DNA from: Physcomitrium patens
Lineage: Eukaryota; Streptophyta; Bryopsida; Funariales; Funariaceae
DNA: 64,000 nucleotides
Assembly (NCBI RefSeq): GCF_000002425.4
Contig: NC_037253.1
Span: forward strand, 9,339,310 to 9,403,309
Direction of reading: 5' to 3'
Positions within the stretch are counted from its first letter, which is position 1. Every line of letters begins with the position of its first letter. Position numbers and translations under genes: made by a program. Below are positions 50,332 to 61,934 of the stretch, piece after piece. Under the pieces are notes generated by a model. That model was not told where the DNA came from and did no database searches. It saw only the letters and a list, made by a program, of their open reading frames with translations.

Positions 50332-50840
50332 ATGTGGACCATGAAGTGTACCGTGGCCTTTGAAGCATTGAAGTCAAAATTGATCTCTGCACCAATATTG
50401 GTGGCTCCTCGTTCGATCGAGCCCTTTCATGTGTATGTTGATGCATCCAATGTGGCTATTGGATTGGTGCTAAGTCAGAAGAATGACGAGGGTCTGGATC
50501 ATCCTATCTATTATGTTAGTCGGCAATTGGTGGCTGCCAAACGTAATTATACTACTATTGAACGAGAAGCATTGGGTATGATATACTCGGTTCAAAAATT
50601 TTGGCACTACTTGCTTGGATATCCATTTGTCTTTTATGTGGATTATGATGCCCTCAAATACATGATTAATAAGCTTCAATTGAGTGGACGCATTGCTCAA
50701 TGGGTGTTAATACTTCAAGAATTTAATTTTACTATCAATGTATGACTAGGAAAGAAATATGCCAATGCGGATCACTTGTCCCGATTGTCCAATATCTTGG
50801 GTAATGAGCCTATTAATGATACACTTCGTGACGCGTAGTT
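50332..50840 (+). pseudogene. RNase H domain, Athila/Tat-like element
   Basis: HVYVDASNVAIGLVLSQ supplies the first catalytic Asp, NYTTIEREALGMIYSVQKFW the Glu, and FYVDYDALKYMI the next Asp. ANADHLSRL marks the end of the domain. TGA interrupts at 50743-50745. Confidence 0.88.
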
Positions 50841-51039
50841 ATTTGCCATCAAAGTGATTACAATCGACTATAGTGAATTGATTCAATATTTGACATTTCA
50901 GACATTCCCACCTACATATAGTGAGAAACTCAAGAAACGACTGATTTTAAAAAGTACACCATATACGATGATGGGAGACGCCTTGTATAAGCAAGGCCGA
51001 GATGGAATTCTATGCCATTGCATCTTTCTCAGTGAAGTA

Positions 51040-52116
51040 CAATCGATACTATAGGGATATCATTTGGATAGTTGTAGTGGATATTTCACGAGAGACAGTA
51101 CTGCTCGCAAGGCTTTAATGGCCCGATATTAGTGGCCCATAATATTTTCTGATGCACACCAATTTATTCGTCGTTGTGATCCCTTTCAATGAATTGGTTG
51201 ACCCACGGGTACTTCAGCATTGCCGTTAGTACCAATCTTGGCACAAGCACCATTTGGAAAATAGAGAATTTATTTTGTTGGACCCATTGCACCAGCATTG
51301 AGACATGGACAAAAGCGGTATATTTTAGTCGCCACAGACTATGTAACCAAATGGGCAGAGGCCATGGAAACAAAAATTGATACTGTCAATATCGTAGCAA
51401 CATTTTTATATGAAAACATTATCATTTGTTTTGGCTGTCCGAAAGAATTGGTTAGTGATCACGGTACACATTTTATTAATGCAACAATTGAATCATTAAT
51501 AGTGAAGTATGAGATCAAGCACCACAAAACTATACCTTATCATCTACGAGCCAATGGACAGACTGAAAAGACCAATGATATCTTATGTAAGATCGTAACA
51601 AAGACTATTTCAGGAACGGGAACCGATTGGGACACTAAATTGTTTACAGCTTTATGGACGTATTGTACTGCATATAAAGTAACTACCAATTCTATCCCAT
51701 TTCAATTGATATACGGTCAGGAGGCAATTCTACCAATTGAATTGGAAGTCCAAAGTTTACGAATTGCATTGGATGAACATTTGGGAGATAGAGAATCTCT
51801 TTAATATAAGTTAGTCTAATTGGAGAAATTGGATGAAGTTAGAGCTACGACTCTCTTGATCATGGAAGCTACACAATGCCGCAGAAAGAATTATTACGAC
51901 AGTAAGTTACGGCCAAAATATTTTATGCCCAATGATTTGGTGCTACTTTATGATAGCCGCTTTAACAACTTTTTTGGTAAATTTCAAGTACGATGGCATG
52001 GGCCATATCGGGTGGTGGAAGGTTTTCCTAATGGTTTCGTTCAATTGGAAGATTTTCTGGGAATCCACTTTACAACTTGCATTAATGGGAATCGGTTACG
52101 TCTGTATTATATGTAA
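51040..52116 (+). pseudogene. Integrase, Athila/Tat-like element
   Basis: The N-terminal zinc region (GYHLDSCSGYFTRDSTARKA, then RRCDPF) is broken by several stops. The catalytic core 51298-51804 keeps the DDE residues: VATDYVTKWAEAM, LVSDHGTHFIN and RANGQTEKTND. The C-terminal part has KFQVRWHGPYRVVEGFPNGF, a GPY/F module, and ends at 52116. Confidence 0.9.
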
Positions 52117-52459
52117 ACTTGGGACGGGTTTACTCAGTGGAGGGAGGGAGTCTCCGTAATAATGATTACCGACATGATTGGAAAGGTTGTAATGGTTAGG
52201 AAACGATTGATGGTTAGTTTTGGATACTAAAACTGACTAGTCAGGAAATTAGACATTCTTGATTAGACGTGAGATTAAGATACACTGGATTAGATATTCT
52301 TGATTTGGACCCCGAGTAAGCAATTAGGAGCGGGGCACTCATAGAAGGTTTCATTGTTATAAATTTCAGACATTGTGCTTTGAACTGTAAGCTTTACCAT
52401 AGTAATCAACAATAGTATTAGTGCGAGGAAGTATTGAGAGTTTGATTTTTACATTGTCG

Positions 52460-54067
52460 ATGGAAAGAGCAAAGATAGCACCAAAACAACCGAAAAGTCG
52501 TCGCAATATGAGGTCTAAGTACAATCTAGAATTACCGTCTCTTGTAGTTATCACCAACATGGAATTGATGAAGTTAGATATATGTTGGTCATTGAAAAGG
52601 CAAAAAGATTTTAGAAATATATAATTATTTGCGTTTTTGCGAGGATCGGATAAACTACCACCAATTGATGTAGAACGAATGGCGAAATATATAAAAAATT
52701 ATGATCCAGAGGATGGTTTGAGTGTGGTAAGAGGAGTTCTGATTGTAATAGATGAGAATATCTTAAACAAGGTCTTGCATTTACCAACCGCAGAGCTTGA
52801 GGTGGGAGGAGACGCATCAAATGATTTCAGGCCAAGAAGCTACTTCAAAGGAGGAATGTCGTCTCTCAAGCGAAATCAAGGATGGAAGGTAGAAGAGGCA
52901 CTTACGTTTGAACTTATGGAATGGATGCGGTTCGTTCAGAAGCGGTTAGCATTGAATCGACACACCACCTACATGGTGAAGTGATTATTATTTTCCACGA
53001 TAGGAACACTGGAAGGCATGGTATTCAATTGGGCAGCTTATGTGGCCACAAGGATACATGCAGAAATGGGAGCTAAGTAGAAGACGGGGAAGTTTGCTTC
53101 ACTATTATGTTCCAATTATGTAAACTCACTGATTGAGTATACATTGAAATAAGAATCTCAACCAGTAGTTCCAAGTTTAGAAACGAGAACAGTTAATCCA
53201 AGGATAATGGTGTATGAAGTAGGAGAATCCAGCAGAGCAGCAGAACGGGAAGCAAGACTAATATCTATACCAAAGCGAGTTCCAATTCGACCGACAATAG
53301 AGATAATGACACCAATACCAGTTCCAAGGAAAAACAACCAATTAGGATTTCAATGGGGTGTAATAGAAGGGTGGAATCTTAAAGAAGTTATATTGGGTCA
53401 AATTTTCCAGCTGCAACTTATGGTGAGTAAGCTCGAAGATGAGGGTAGCTTAAAACGGCAAGTAAAAGCGAGTAAGAAAATAATATTGGAGCAAAATTAT
53501 AAAATCAGGGAAGAAAAATAAGTCATCAAGGTAGAATCGGAATCCAAGATACGAGTGAAGCGTGAATTGGATGAAAAAGTGAAAAACTAGTCAAAGGAGA
53601 AACAAAGGATTTAGCATATCTTGGAAAATCAAAAGCAATAATTACTACAAACTCGTAAATCATATAGATTGGAACAGGAGAAGATGAACACTCAGTTGAA
53701 GATGGAATGAGAGAAGAAGGAGGCATTGGAGCTTGAAAAGAAACAATTGGGTGACCAATATCGAAACAAAACGGATGAGCTACAGGCAAAAATTGTTATT
53801 TTGAAGGAAACAGTAATGAAATTGGAGTCTGATTTGGTCAATATTGGTCAGTCACAGATATTTGCCTCAACGGGAGTAAGAAGTGGAAAATTGGAAGAGA
53901 AATTGTAATAGCAGCAATGACAACTGAAAATTAAAGATGCCAAAATCCTCCAATTGGAAGCTTAGGTTCGAGAATTGAGAGCGTATAATGAAGATTTAAC
54001 AGCTCAATTAAGGGCAGAGATTCAAAATGAATTTGAGAAAGAAGATGTAGTGTTGGAACAAAACTAA
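52460..54067 (+). pseudogene. Additional post-integrase frame (ORF3) with coiled-coil C-terminus
   Basis: One reading frame of 536 codons runs from MERAKIAPKQPKSRRNMRSK at 52460 to 54067, interrupted by about 13 stops but by no frameshift. The N-terminal ~180 codons are globular (LPPIDVERMAKYIKNYDPED, WKVEEALTFELMEWMRFVQ, VFNWAAYVATRIHAEMG, FASLLCSNYVNSLIEYTL). This recalls the plant retrotransposon/transposase-like 'FxWxxYxAxRIHxEM' proteins found in retroelement ORFs of other plants, but I cannot name a domain. The C-terminal ~250 codons are Glu/Lys/Gln/Leu-rich and probably coiled-coil (e.g. ALELEKKQLGDQYRNKTDEL). Position matches the env-like slot of Athila elements, but I see no clear membrane segment. 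Confidence 0.7.
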
Positions 54068-54170
54068 ATGGAGCCAACGCGAGAAATCGAAGAAATTGAA
54101 CAATCTAGTTTAAAAAAAAGAGATTGGTTTTTGTTTATCAATACTGTATTTGCAAGGACGCTGCTTAGTT

Positions 54171-54180
54171 AGGAGTGGGG
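54171..54180 (+). other. Polypurine tract
   Basis: AGGAGTGGGG ends three bases before the 3' LTR. This is the usual plus-strand primer position. Confidence 0.75.
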
Positions 54181-54183
54181 CTA

Positions 54184-54922
54184 TGTAGAATAAGTAGTTA
54201 TTTTCAAAATGTAGATACCTAATGTATAGTGTAAACAAGGATAGATAACTGTTGAAAAGGTGGTTTAACAGGTAGAATGGATGAATAGTGAGGAAAAGTA
54301 GTTATCATCTGTAGTATAGAAATTGATATCTCAGGGTAGTATAAGGAGGATGGAAGAGGGGAAGAAAATGCCAAACTGTGATAGTACTGAGCTGGAGATA
54401 AGCTTGGTGCTATTTCTTCTTCTTCATTTTCTTGTTTCTTTTGTGTTAGTGTTGATTCTAGTGAAGATGAACAATTTAATGAATCAATGTTTGATTTACG
54501 AAGTTGTTTATGGATCATTGTTTATTAATTATTGTGAAAGATTGAGGACGTATGGAAGTTTCCAGTCATTATTTATCGCAAGGTTGTAAGTTCAGTGGAG
54601 AGGAATTGTAATCGAAGGAATTATCTTGATGAGATTTTGGGATTGAAAGTTGTTCGTTCCAGGGTTTGAAATATGCTTGTGTGTTTGTGAATTACATAGG
54701 GTACTGAAATCAATGTCATGGATGTTATTGTATTGATATGAGAGAGTGGACAGTAGGAGGAAAAATTAAGTGTTCTTCGGTATAGTAAGCGTTCAACAAT
54801 AGCGATTAATTGTGTGATCCTAACAATTGGAGCTCATATACACGGTCTTTTCCTGTGTTCGAATTCTCCTATATGGGTTTATTCTGGGAGGTTTCTTCCG
54901 GAATAAGTAAAATGATAACCAC
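54184..54922 (+). repeat. 3' LTR (739 bp)
   Basis: Starts TGTAGAATAAGT and ends ATAACCACA, collinear with the 5' LTR. Differences are mostly transitions plus the missing 16-base duplication. It also carries the open frame 54350-54589. Confidence 0.92.
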
Positions 54923-54927
54923 AGAAG
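54923..54927 (+). other. Target-site duplication GAAGC, right
   Basis: Identical to 43692-43696. Confidence 0.9.
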
Positions 54928-55045
54928 CATTAAGAGTAAATCTTTTACTATCTTTCTTTATTTTATTCTTATTTTTTTACATCTTTTTTTTAGGCTCTTA
55001 TATAATAACATCCATATTATTATTTTTCATTATATAGTTGTATTA
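54928..55045 (+). repeat. ~1.5-kb repeat, copy 1, right part
   Basis: Continues the repeat interrupted at 43696 (ATTAAGAG... up to ATCACATGACA) and lines up with 63280-63420. Confidence 0.55.
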
Positions 55046-55049
55046 TCAC

Positions 55050-55290
55050 ATGACAATATATCGCTTTTGGAGCCACATAAAACAATCAATATCTTAGGAA
55101 GAAGACAAAAACCACCACCTCTTATAGAAGTAGATTATAATAAAAAATTTGAAGTAGAAGAAGTTTTAGACTTAAGGTGATGTCAACTTAGGTTGAAATA
55201 TCTTATTCATTGGCATAAATATAATATTATCAAATGTACATGGAAGCCAATAAAAAATCTTATAAATATAGCAAAGAATATCAAAAATTA
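55050..55290 (+). pseudogene. Chromodomain of the plus-strand chromovirus
   Basis: After LLEPHKTINILGRRQKPPPL, the chromodomain reads FEVEEVLDLR, a TGA, then CQLRLKYLIHWHKYNIIKCT and WKPIKNL. YLIHW and the final W-x-P are the chromodomain signature. It identifies the outer element as a chromovirus and resumes the integrase interrupted at 42345. Confidence 0.85.
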
Positions 55291-55789
55291 ATAAATTAGC
55301 AAATTAGCAAATATAGCAAATATAACAAAGAAAATAAAAAATTAGCAAATTCAATTTAAAAATTATCGATTATTGACTTATTAAATGAAATATTGTGATT
55401 ATCAAAGCCTTTAAGATAATGTAATAGGAATAAAGACCTTTAAGAATAACATGTTCTTCTTCAAGTATATGGTGAGATACAATGTGTTTGATATCATGAT
55501 CTTAGAAGAGAATCTCAATGTTTAGTGATTTTATTAGAGATACAAATGACTGCTAATGGTATAACAAATATTTTATTTGAAGGAAGTTATGAAGGTCTCA
55601 ACAATGATCAAATAACACAATGTTCTTTTTTTCTTAGAATGGGACATTATCAATGGTTGAGAGGATCTATCAACTACCTTTGAAGAGAACAAGGATCAAG
55701 TATATAGCAAATATGATTTGCCACATCTTAGACTTCTTCAACATATGATTATTGCTCTTTATGGAACTTCTATCTAAAAGAAGGGATTA

Positions 55790-56335
55790 TGTTATGAACA
55801 TATATTTATTATAATTATAATCTAGATAATATAAATAGATAGAAGTAGATAAAAATAAATTAATTTCATAATATCTTCTAAAATAGCTTCTTAAAAGCTT
55901 CATAGAGACTACTTTGAATTTCTATATATTTGTAGTTGATTGGTAGGTTAAAAACTTGATCAACAAGTTAACCATGTATTGATAGCTTACAAAAAAAGTT
56001 AATTATGTGGTGCCCATATAAAGAACTTGCCTTGTAAGTTAAGATACGTGTCATACAAAGTTAACATGTTTTGGAGGTTATATAAAATATTACCATATAT
56101 CTTTAGATAAATAGTATATATAGAAGCAAGAATAAAGCCTTCTTCATTCTTGTCAATTCCTTTCTTACTTCTAGTCAAGTTTTAAGAAGTCTCTACTTTT
56201 TTTGTCGTTTGATAATATTTTTTAATTTTTTTTTAATATACATATTTCTTTATTTTTATTTTATCATGCTTCTTTAAAAAAAATTCACTTATTTATTTAT
56301 TTTTATTAAATTTTTGTCTTTGATACAAATTAAGA
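55790..56335 (+). repeat. Chromovirus 3' LTR
   Basis: Starts TGTTATGAACATA just after the polypurine stretch AAAGAAGGGAT and aligns with 36466-37000. End approximate. Confidence 0.7.
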
Positions 56336-57720
56336 TTAACTTTCAAAATTGGTTACATGAAATGTTTATAAAGTATGCTAGTTATATAGGTGGTTATAAC
56401 AAAATATAAAAGATGCATTCTTATGACCATTTCACAATGTGAAATATTATAGAGATTAAAAATTGAAGTATACAATTTCTTTGTGCTAAAGATTTATTAC
56501 CTCTAGTTGAGATGTAGTAAAAAAATTGATATAAAAGTTATCTTGTAATAAGAATAAATTTTTTTAATATAAAATTATTTAATATATGAGGTTTTTTTTC
56601 CTAGTTTTTTTTGTTGCTAATAAGAAGTACATTATAAGGATGAATTTTAAAAAATATGAAACAATTTTTAAGACCAAAATAAATATAATAGTTATAATTG
56701 GCTAATTTATTGATTCATGTTATAGATGCACATATAAAAGATTAAATAAGAAGTTGAACAAAATATTTTCAATAAAAAATCTAGCATGAATTTGATCAAA
56801 TCAAATAAGTATAAGATCAACATTAAAAGAGAGGAGCTAGAGCTTCAAAAGATGTATTATTTAGATTAAGAATTCTCTCAATCTTGATTCTTATATACAA
56901 TAAGTATTAAAAAGCTTGTTAAGAAGTTTCCATTTTTCTTGGAAACAAAGCAATCCTAGGATCTTTATTAGACAACTTCCTTAATCCTCTCAGAACTTTC
57001 TAAAATTTATTAGAATATTTTAAAAACCTTTTAGAATCTTCTAAAATAATCTAAAAATCTTCTAAAATCTTCTTATTTAATATTTGTAATATCATTTTTC
57101 CTTCTAACTTTGAGTTCCATGTAGAGCATTGGTTTCACATCTATAAGAATTTAAAGATTTATTAGACAATAGTTGTAACATATGTTGTCTATTGATTTCA
57201 ACTCAAAAATAGATTTGTTTATTCAAATAACAATAATAGCTACCTTCATCTGCTTGTAGAAGACCTATTCTTTACACTTGGTTAGCATTAAGGCCTTCAA
57301 AACTTCCATGAAAAGTGACTTCAGCTCCATTAGGTTCTATTGCACCAACTTTCAATAGAATGACCAAAGTTCAAGCATCATCATGGAGGTTTTTTTTGTT
57401 TGACTTGATTGTAGCATGGACATTTTTTTCTTTAAGAAGATCTAGCTTCATCTTGAGAATGATTTTATAAAATTTGTGAAAGTTGGAACAATTGATGTAA
57501 TAGCTATAATACAAAAAGGTTCAACTTTGGTTCTACTTGAAATTCATGATTTAAAGACTATCTAAATACTTTCCAATTCAACATATTAGATCATAAACAA
57601 GATACATTTAACTTTAAGATTGTTGTGAATAATACTTACTCTCTTCTTTAAAATACAATACTCTAATAGAAACTTTATAAAAAATTTATTTTAAAATAGA
57701 TTTAAATTTTTGAAGATAGC

Positions 57721-57723
<3 letters not shown>

Positions 57724-57762
<39 letters not shown>
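57724..57762. repeat. TA microsatellite
   Basis: Nineteen or so TA dinucleotides without interruption. Confidence 0.9.
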
Positions 57763-57763
<1 letters not shown>

Positions 57764-58430
57764 CTTTCATAGTGTATTAATTAGATTTTTTGCTACTTTT
57801 CATATGGATTCATTGATATTGTAACCATGCCAATGAATAAGATATTTTAACTAGTATCTCTTTTATAAAGAATGAAAGATTTTTTCTACCACATATTCCA
57901 TATGATTATCTATTTTAGTACAAAGCTATGATGATTGTATTTTTTTTAAAATAGTTGATTTTGTATAAGGTTCTAAAAGAATTAAATGAAAGAATAGATG
58001 AAAATTTATGAATTTTGGTAGTTCCAAGTGATAAGCCACTAAATTGATTTGCTTTTAAATACAAAATAGCTCCAATCTTTGGTAGTCCAACTTATTGTAA
58101 GACTGATTGATTTTGCAATTTCATTGATGAATCCATATTTTATCTTCAACTTAAAAAGCATAGAATTTCTTTTTAAATTTATTTAAAGATATTTTGTAAG
58201 AATATTGAGCTACTTATACATGGAACTTCAAAGTTTTCTAAAGCTATGATAATTATTTTGTAAGATCTTTAGTTGTTGGATTTTCATTCTTTGGTATATC
58301 TAACAAATCAAGCTTTGAATGGTAACCATAATTGGAATAAAGTTGTTAAAGACATGAATTAAAGTAAAAAAAATCTTAAGACATTCTTATATAATTTAAG
58401 AAGAATAAATATTTACTTCAAAAATAATAT

Positions 58431-58869
58431 AATATTAATATTAAAATATCTATTGCCAAAAATAAGAAAAATATAGATCCTTGAAATTAGACTAAGAACA
58501 TGAAAGATATTGATAAGAGTGAAGGCTTTTTTCTTGCCTCCATATATACTATCTAACTAAGAGCTACATAGGAACGTTCGATAGAACCTTCAATATATGT
58601 CCAAATTTCAAGATACATGTCTTAACTTGTGAAATAAGTTTTCTATATGTGCCCCATATAGTTAGCTTGTTCTATTAGCTATCAATATGTCTAATACATG
58701 GCTCACTTATTGACTAAGTTTCTAAGCTATAAACATGTATAAAGTCAAAATCACATCTAAAAAGCTTCTAAGAAGCTTTTCTAGAAGATATTATGAATTT
58801 AGCCTACTTTTATCTACTTCTACGTAATTATATAAGTAATTATTGGAATAAATATATATGTATGTGACA
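58431..58869 (-). repeat. Chromovirus-family LTR, minus orientation
   Basis: Same family as 25749-26314: 'agatccttgaaa.tagact', 'gcctccatatatactatct', 'tagttagcttgt' and 'aagcttctaagaagctttt'. Right end ...TGTGACA is followed by the purine tract complement TTATCTCCTCTTTT, so it is a 3' LTR of a minus element. Confidence 0.7.
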
Positions 58870-58979
58870 TTATCTCCTCTTTTAAGAACAAGTTCCATGA
58901 CGATCAATCATCATATATTAACAAAAATTAAGATATAACAAATTGTATTTGATATATATTTTGATCTTTGTTCTCTTTG

Positions 58980-59552
58980 AATATGGCTCATATGTGTTAA
59001 AGACAAGAACATGATAAAAACAAATAAACAAGTCAGACTTCTCTCAAAGAAAGATGACAAAATAGAAATAACTTGATATGTATATTAAAAAAGAAACTGG
59101 AATGGCTATTACCAAAAGCCAAAAAAATTAAAGATCCTTGAAACTAGACTGGAAGCAAGAAAAGAGTTGACAAAAGTAAAGAAGGCTTCACTGTTGTCTC
59201 TATATATACTATCTAATTAGGGGCTATGAGGCAATGTTTTATAGGACCTCCAATATGTGTTGACTTTGTAGGATACATGCCTTGACTTACAAGGTAAGTT
59301 TTTTTTACGTGTGGGCCACATAGTTATCTTGGTTTTGAAACTAACAACATGTGTAGCACATCGCCAACTTGTTGACCATGTTTCTAATCCAAAAGACAAT
59401 CAAAGACACATATAAAGTCAAAGCAGCATCTATGAAGCTTCTAAGAAGCTTTCATTATAAATATTATAGAATTAACTTATTTTTACCTACTTTTATTTAC
59501 TTCTATCTATTTATATATGTAATTACTAGCTTACATGCGTATGTCTGTGACA
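58980..59552 (-). repeat. Chromovirus-family LTR, minus orientation (well preserved)
   Basis: Closest partner of the LTR at 25749-26314. Both have 'acttctctcaaagaaagatga', 'gaaactggaatggctatt' and 'tagcttctaagaagctt'-like blocks. On the minus strand it begins TGTCACAGACATACG. Confidence 0.78.
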
Positions 59553-59565
59553 TTATCCCCCCCTT
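59553..59565 (-). other. Polypurine tract of the LTR at 58980-59552
   Basis: The plus strand TTATCCCCCCCTT reads AAGGGGGGGATAA on the minus strand, directly before the LTR start. A classical Gypsy polypurine tract. Confidence 0.75.
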
Positions 59566-59669
59566 CTAGGGACGAGTTCCACGAGGAGCGGTCATCATAT
59601 GTTGAGGAAATCTATGATGTAACAAATTGTATTCGCCACATACTTTGATCTTTGTTCTCTTCAAAGATG

Positions 59670-59830
59670 ATTGATTGAAATCTTGCTTCTAATCTTGTCT
59701 TTAGTTTCCTTGTCTTTTGGCAATAGCCATTCCAATTTCTTATTAATATACATATTATTTTATTGATATTTTGTCACTTATCTTTTAACAGTGATTTTTC
59801 AAGTTTATGCATATTCTTCTAATTCATGTC
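59670..59830 (+). repeat. LTR fragment, plus orientation
   Basis: 'cttgtcttttggcaatagcc', 'attccaatttct' and 'aatatacatat' match the 3' half of the same LTR family in the opposite orientation to its neighbour. Confidence 0.6.
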
Positions 59831-59929
59831 CTTAACAAAGACAAACCTTGATGAACTTAAAATATTAGAATGTCTAGCCTCATAGTCTTTACTATAGCTA
59901 AGTTTCTTTTTTTTCTTTAAAAAGTTATA

Positions 59930-60900
59930 TTCTTAGTCTTAGTAGTAAGTTGTTTCTTTGGACAATTTTCAAATTTGTGGCCTCTTTTACCATAAGACAA
60001 GCATATGCCATATTCAAATTAATGCTTCTTCTTCTTTATTATAAGAATTTTGAATATTTATTAATTAATTTACATATTTATAAGCTCCAAAGTGTATAAG
60101 CAATATATTTATTGAAGCAGTAGAATACAAATTTTTAGTGAGTTGCTTTGTCAAAGTTTATAAGCATTGATCTTCATGGCATTGAAATAATTAATTATTG
60201 CACTTAATAAATTTGCTGATGGCTTAATTAAATTTTTGAGGATTAGATAATGATAATAATAGATCTTTTATATTATTTTTTAATCTCCAATAGAATTTGC
60301 TCATAAAGGCTTATTCATTTCAATTGATATTACAAGCCAATTGACTAACATTAAAAATCATAAATTGATGCAAAGAGTGATCTTTGACATAATGAATAAA
60401 TCTTTATTATTGACAATCATGCTTTGTCATATTTTTTGAATGTCTTTGCAAATGCTTCTAAAAAAGCTTCAAAATTACTTAAAATTAGATATCTCTTTTT
60501 CAATAAAAAAATAATTTTAGATAAGTCTTATTTTGTAAATAAGGTTATAATTAAATAAATTTATAATTTTTTATTTTGGATAGCACTCAGGTTATAGAAA
60601 AATTACTAATTAAATTTAACTAATAAATCCTCAAAACTTAGAACATATGCTATCAAACTTTTAAAAAAAATTGATCTAGGGATTTTTATGTTATTGAATA
60701 TGTGAGATTTTTTATTGAAGTAAAGATGCCACAACTTCCTTGGATATAAAAGCTTAGGAAAGTGATTGCATTAAAGGCTGAACTATTTCAAGTCTTGTAT
60801 CACCTAACATCTTCATCTAACATCTTCCAAATCATATTAACATCTTCACCTCTAACTATCCTAAAAGAAAAAAAAATAGTTTCTAAACAATATTAGTTTA
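59930..60900 (-). pseudogene. Chromovirus gag remnant with zinc knuckle
   Basis: On the minus strand 59950-60005 reads CLSYGKRGHKFENCPKK, a CCHC knuckle with the second Cys changed to Tyr. Upstream DNA to about 60900 follows the gag layout of the other copies but is heavily mutated. Confidence 0.6.
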
Positions 60901-61934
60901 GAAGATGGTAATCTGTAACCTCTAAACAGCTCAGATGTCTTCAAGAAGAAGAATAATCTACTCTCTATCAAAAAGGATCAAGTTCTAGAATTGATAAGAA
61001 GGCAAACTTAACAAATTGGACTTAATACACTATATAAAAGACCAAATATGAAGTTGAACAAATGAATTTGAAGAAGAAAGTTAATATTAACTTGTTTAAA
61101 TCAAATGAGTATAAAATCAACACTAAGAGATGTAAGCTAGAGCTTTGAAAGACATATTGTTAAGACAAAAGGATCTTCTTAGCCTTCACTCCAATATATA
61201 TACTAGATATTAGAAAGTTTTTGAAAAAGTTTTTATATTACTTGGAAATGAAGCAATCCTAGGATTTTTCTTGGACAACTTCTTTAATCTTCTAAAAAAT
61301 TTCTAAAATCTATTGAAACGTTTTGAAAATCTTTTAAATTCTTTTAAAATATCTTTTAAAAAATTAAATAAAATTTAAAATCTAATGAAATATTTTAAGA
61401 ATATTTCTAAAATCTTCTTGATGGATATTTGTAACAACTACTAAGAAATATTTGATCATACTAAGAAAATAAAAAACTTGCTTAAAGACTTTGTGTCTAT
61501 CTAATTTAGTGGTTTTTTTATCCAATAATAGATTTCTTTTTTACTTGTAATTATAATAAAAAGAGATATAATTTTATCTTTAAGAAGTCTAAACTTCTTA
61601 TAATATGAAATTTATTTCTAAATCAATGAATCAATCTTGCAGTTTTTGTTGAAATTTTACCTTTATGGCACATATTTCAAATACATATATTAAAGTTTCT
61701 TCCTTATGTAGTATAAAAGTTTTATTAATGAGTGTTATCTTTGCAACATTTGCAAAGTGATTTGACCACCATTATGGTGTATTGGATATCAATCTTACTT
61801 CTAAATTACAGATTATGAGATTTATGAATTTTAGATCTTAGTTGTTTATCTAGTGAAATAATTTCTATATTTATTGTAAGTATCTTTATGAAACTTTGAT
61901 TTGAATCATCTATCAAAGTTTTATGTTGTTGTAT

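Larger units (their letters stand above)
43697..54922 (+). mobile_element. Athila/Tat-like Ty3/Gypsy retrotransposon, structurally complete
   Basis: An 11.2-kb element with LTRs 43697-44451 and 54184-54922 (TG...CA), a perfect 5-bp target duplication GAAGC, a primer site matching the tRNA-Asp type used by Athila/Tat elements, gag with four CCHC knuckles, protease, RT, RNase H, integrase and an extra frame before a polypurine tract. Order PR-RT-RH-IN is that of Ty3/Gypsy. All frames carry stops, so it is dead. It inserted into the ~1.5-kb repeat; the empty site survives at 63274-63279 in the second copy. Confidence 0.92.
36466..56335 (+). mobile_element. Decayed Ty3/Gypsy chromovirus, split by nested insertions
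   Basis: The outer LTRs begin TGTTAT at 36466 and at 55790, in plus orientation. Between them lie, in chromovirus order, gag with a zinc knuckle, protease, RT, RNase H, integrase and a chromodomain, all broken. Insertions interrupt it at about 37990-39450 and at about 42345-55045; the latter contains the ~1.5-kb repeat and the Athila/Tat-like element. A polypurine stretch AAAAGAAGGGAT sits immediately before the second LTR. The right boundary is approximate and no target duplication was recognised. Confidence 0.75.
56700..61436 (-). mobile_element. Decayed minus-strand chromovirus with internal deletions
   Basis: Two similar segments in the same orientation, 56700-57091 and 61005-61436, look like its 3' and 5' LTRs. 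Shared blocks are 'atataaaaga', 'gaagttgaacaaa', 'gagctagagctt', 'aagcaatcctagga' and the TTCTAAAATCTTCTT repeats. On the minus strand the 5' LTR begins TGTTACAAATATCC. A degenerate Met-type primer site lies at about 60988-61003 and a purine tract (AGAAGGAAAAATGA) at about 57092-57105. Gag pieces are at 59950-60900. Other LTRs are nested inside. Confidence 0.55.
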
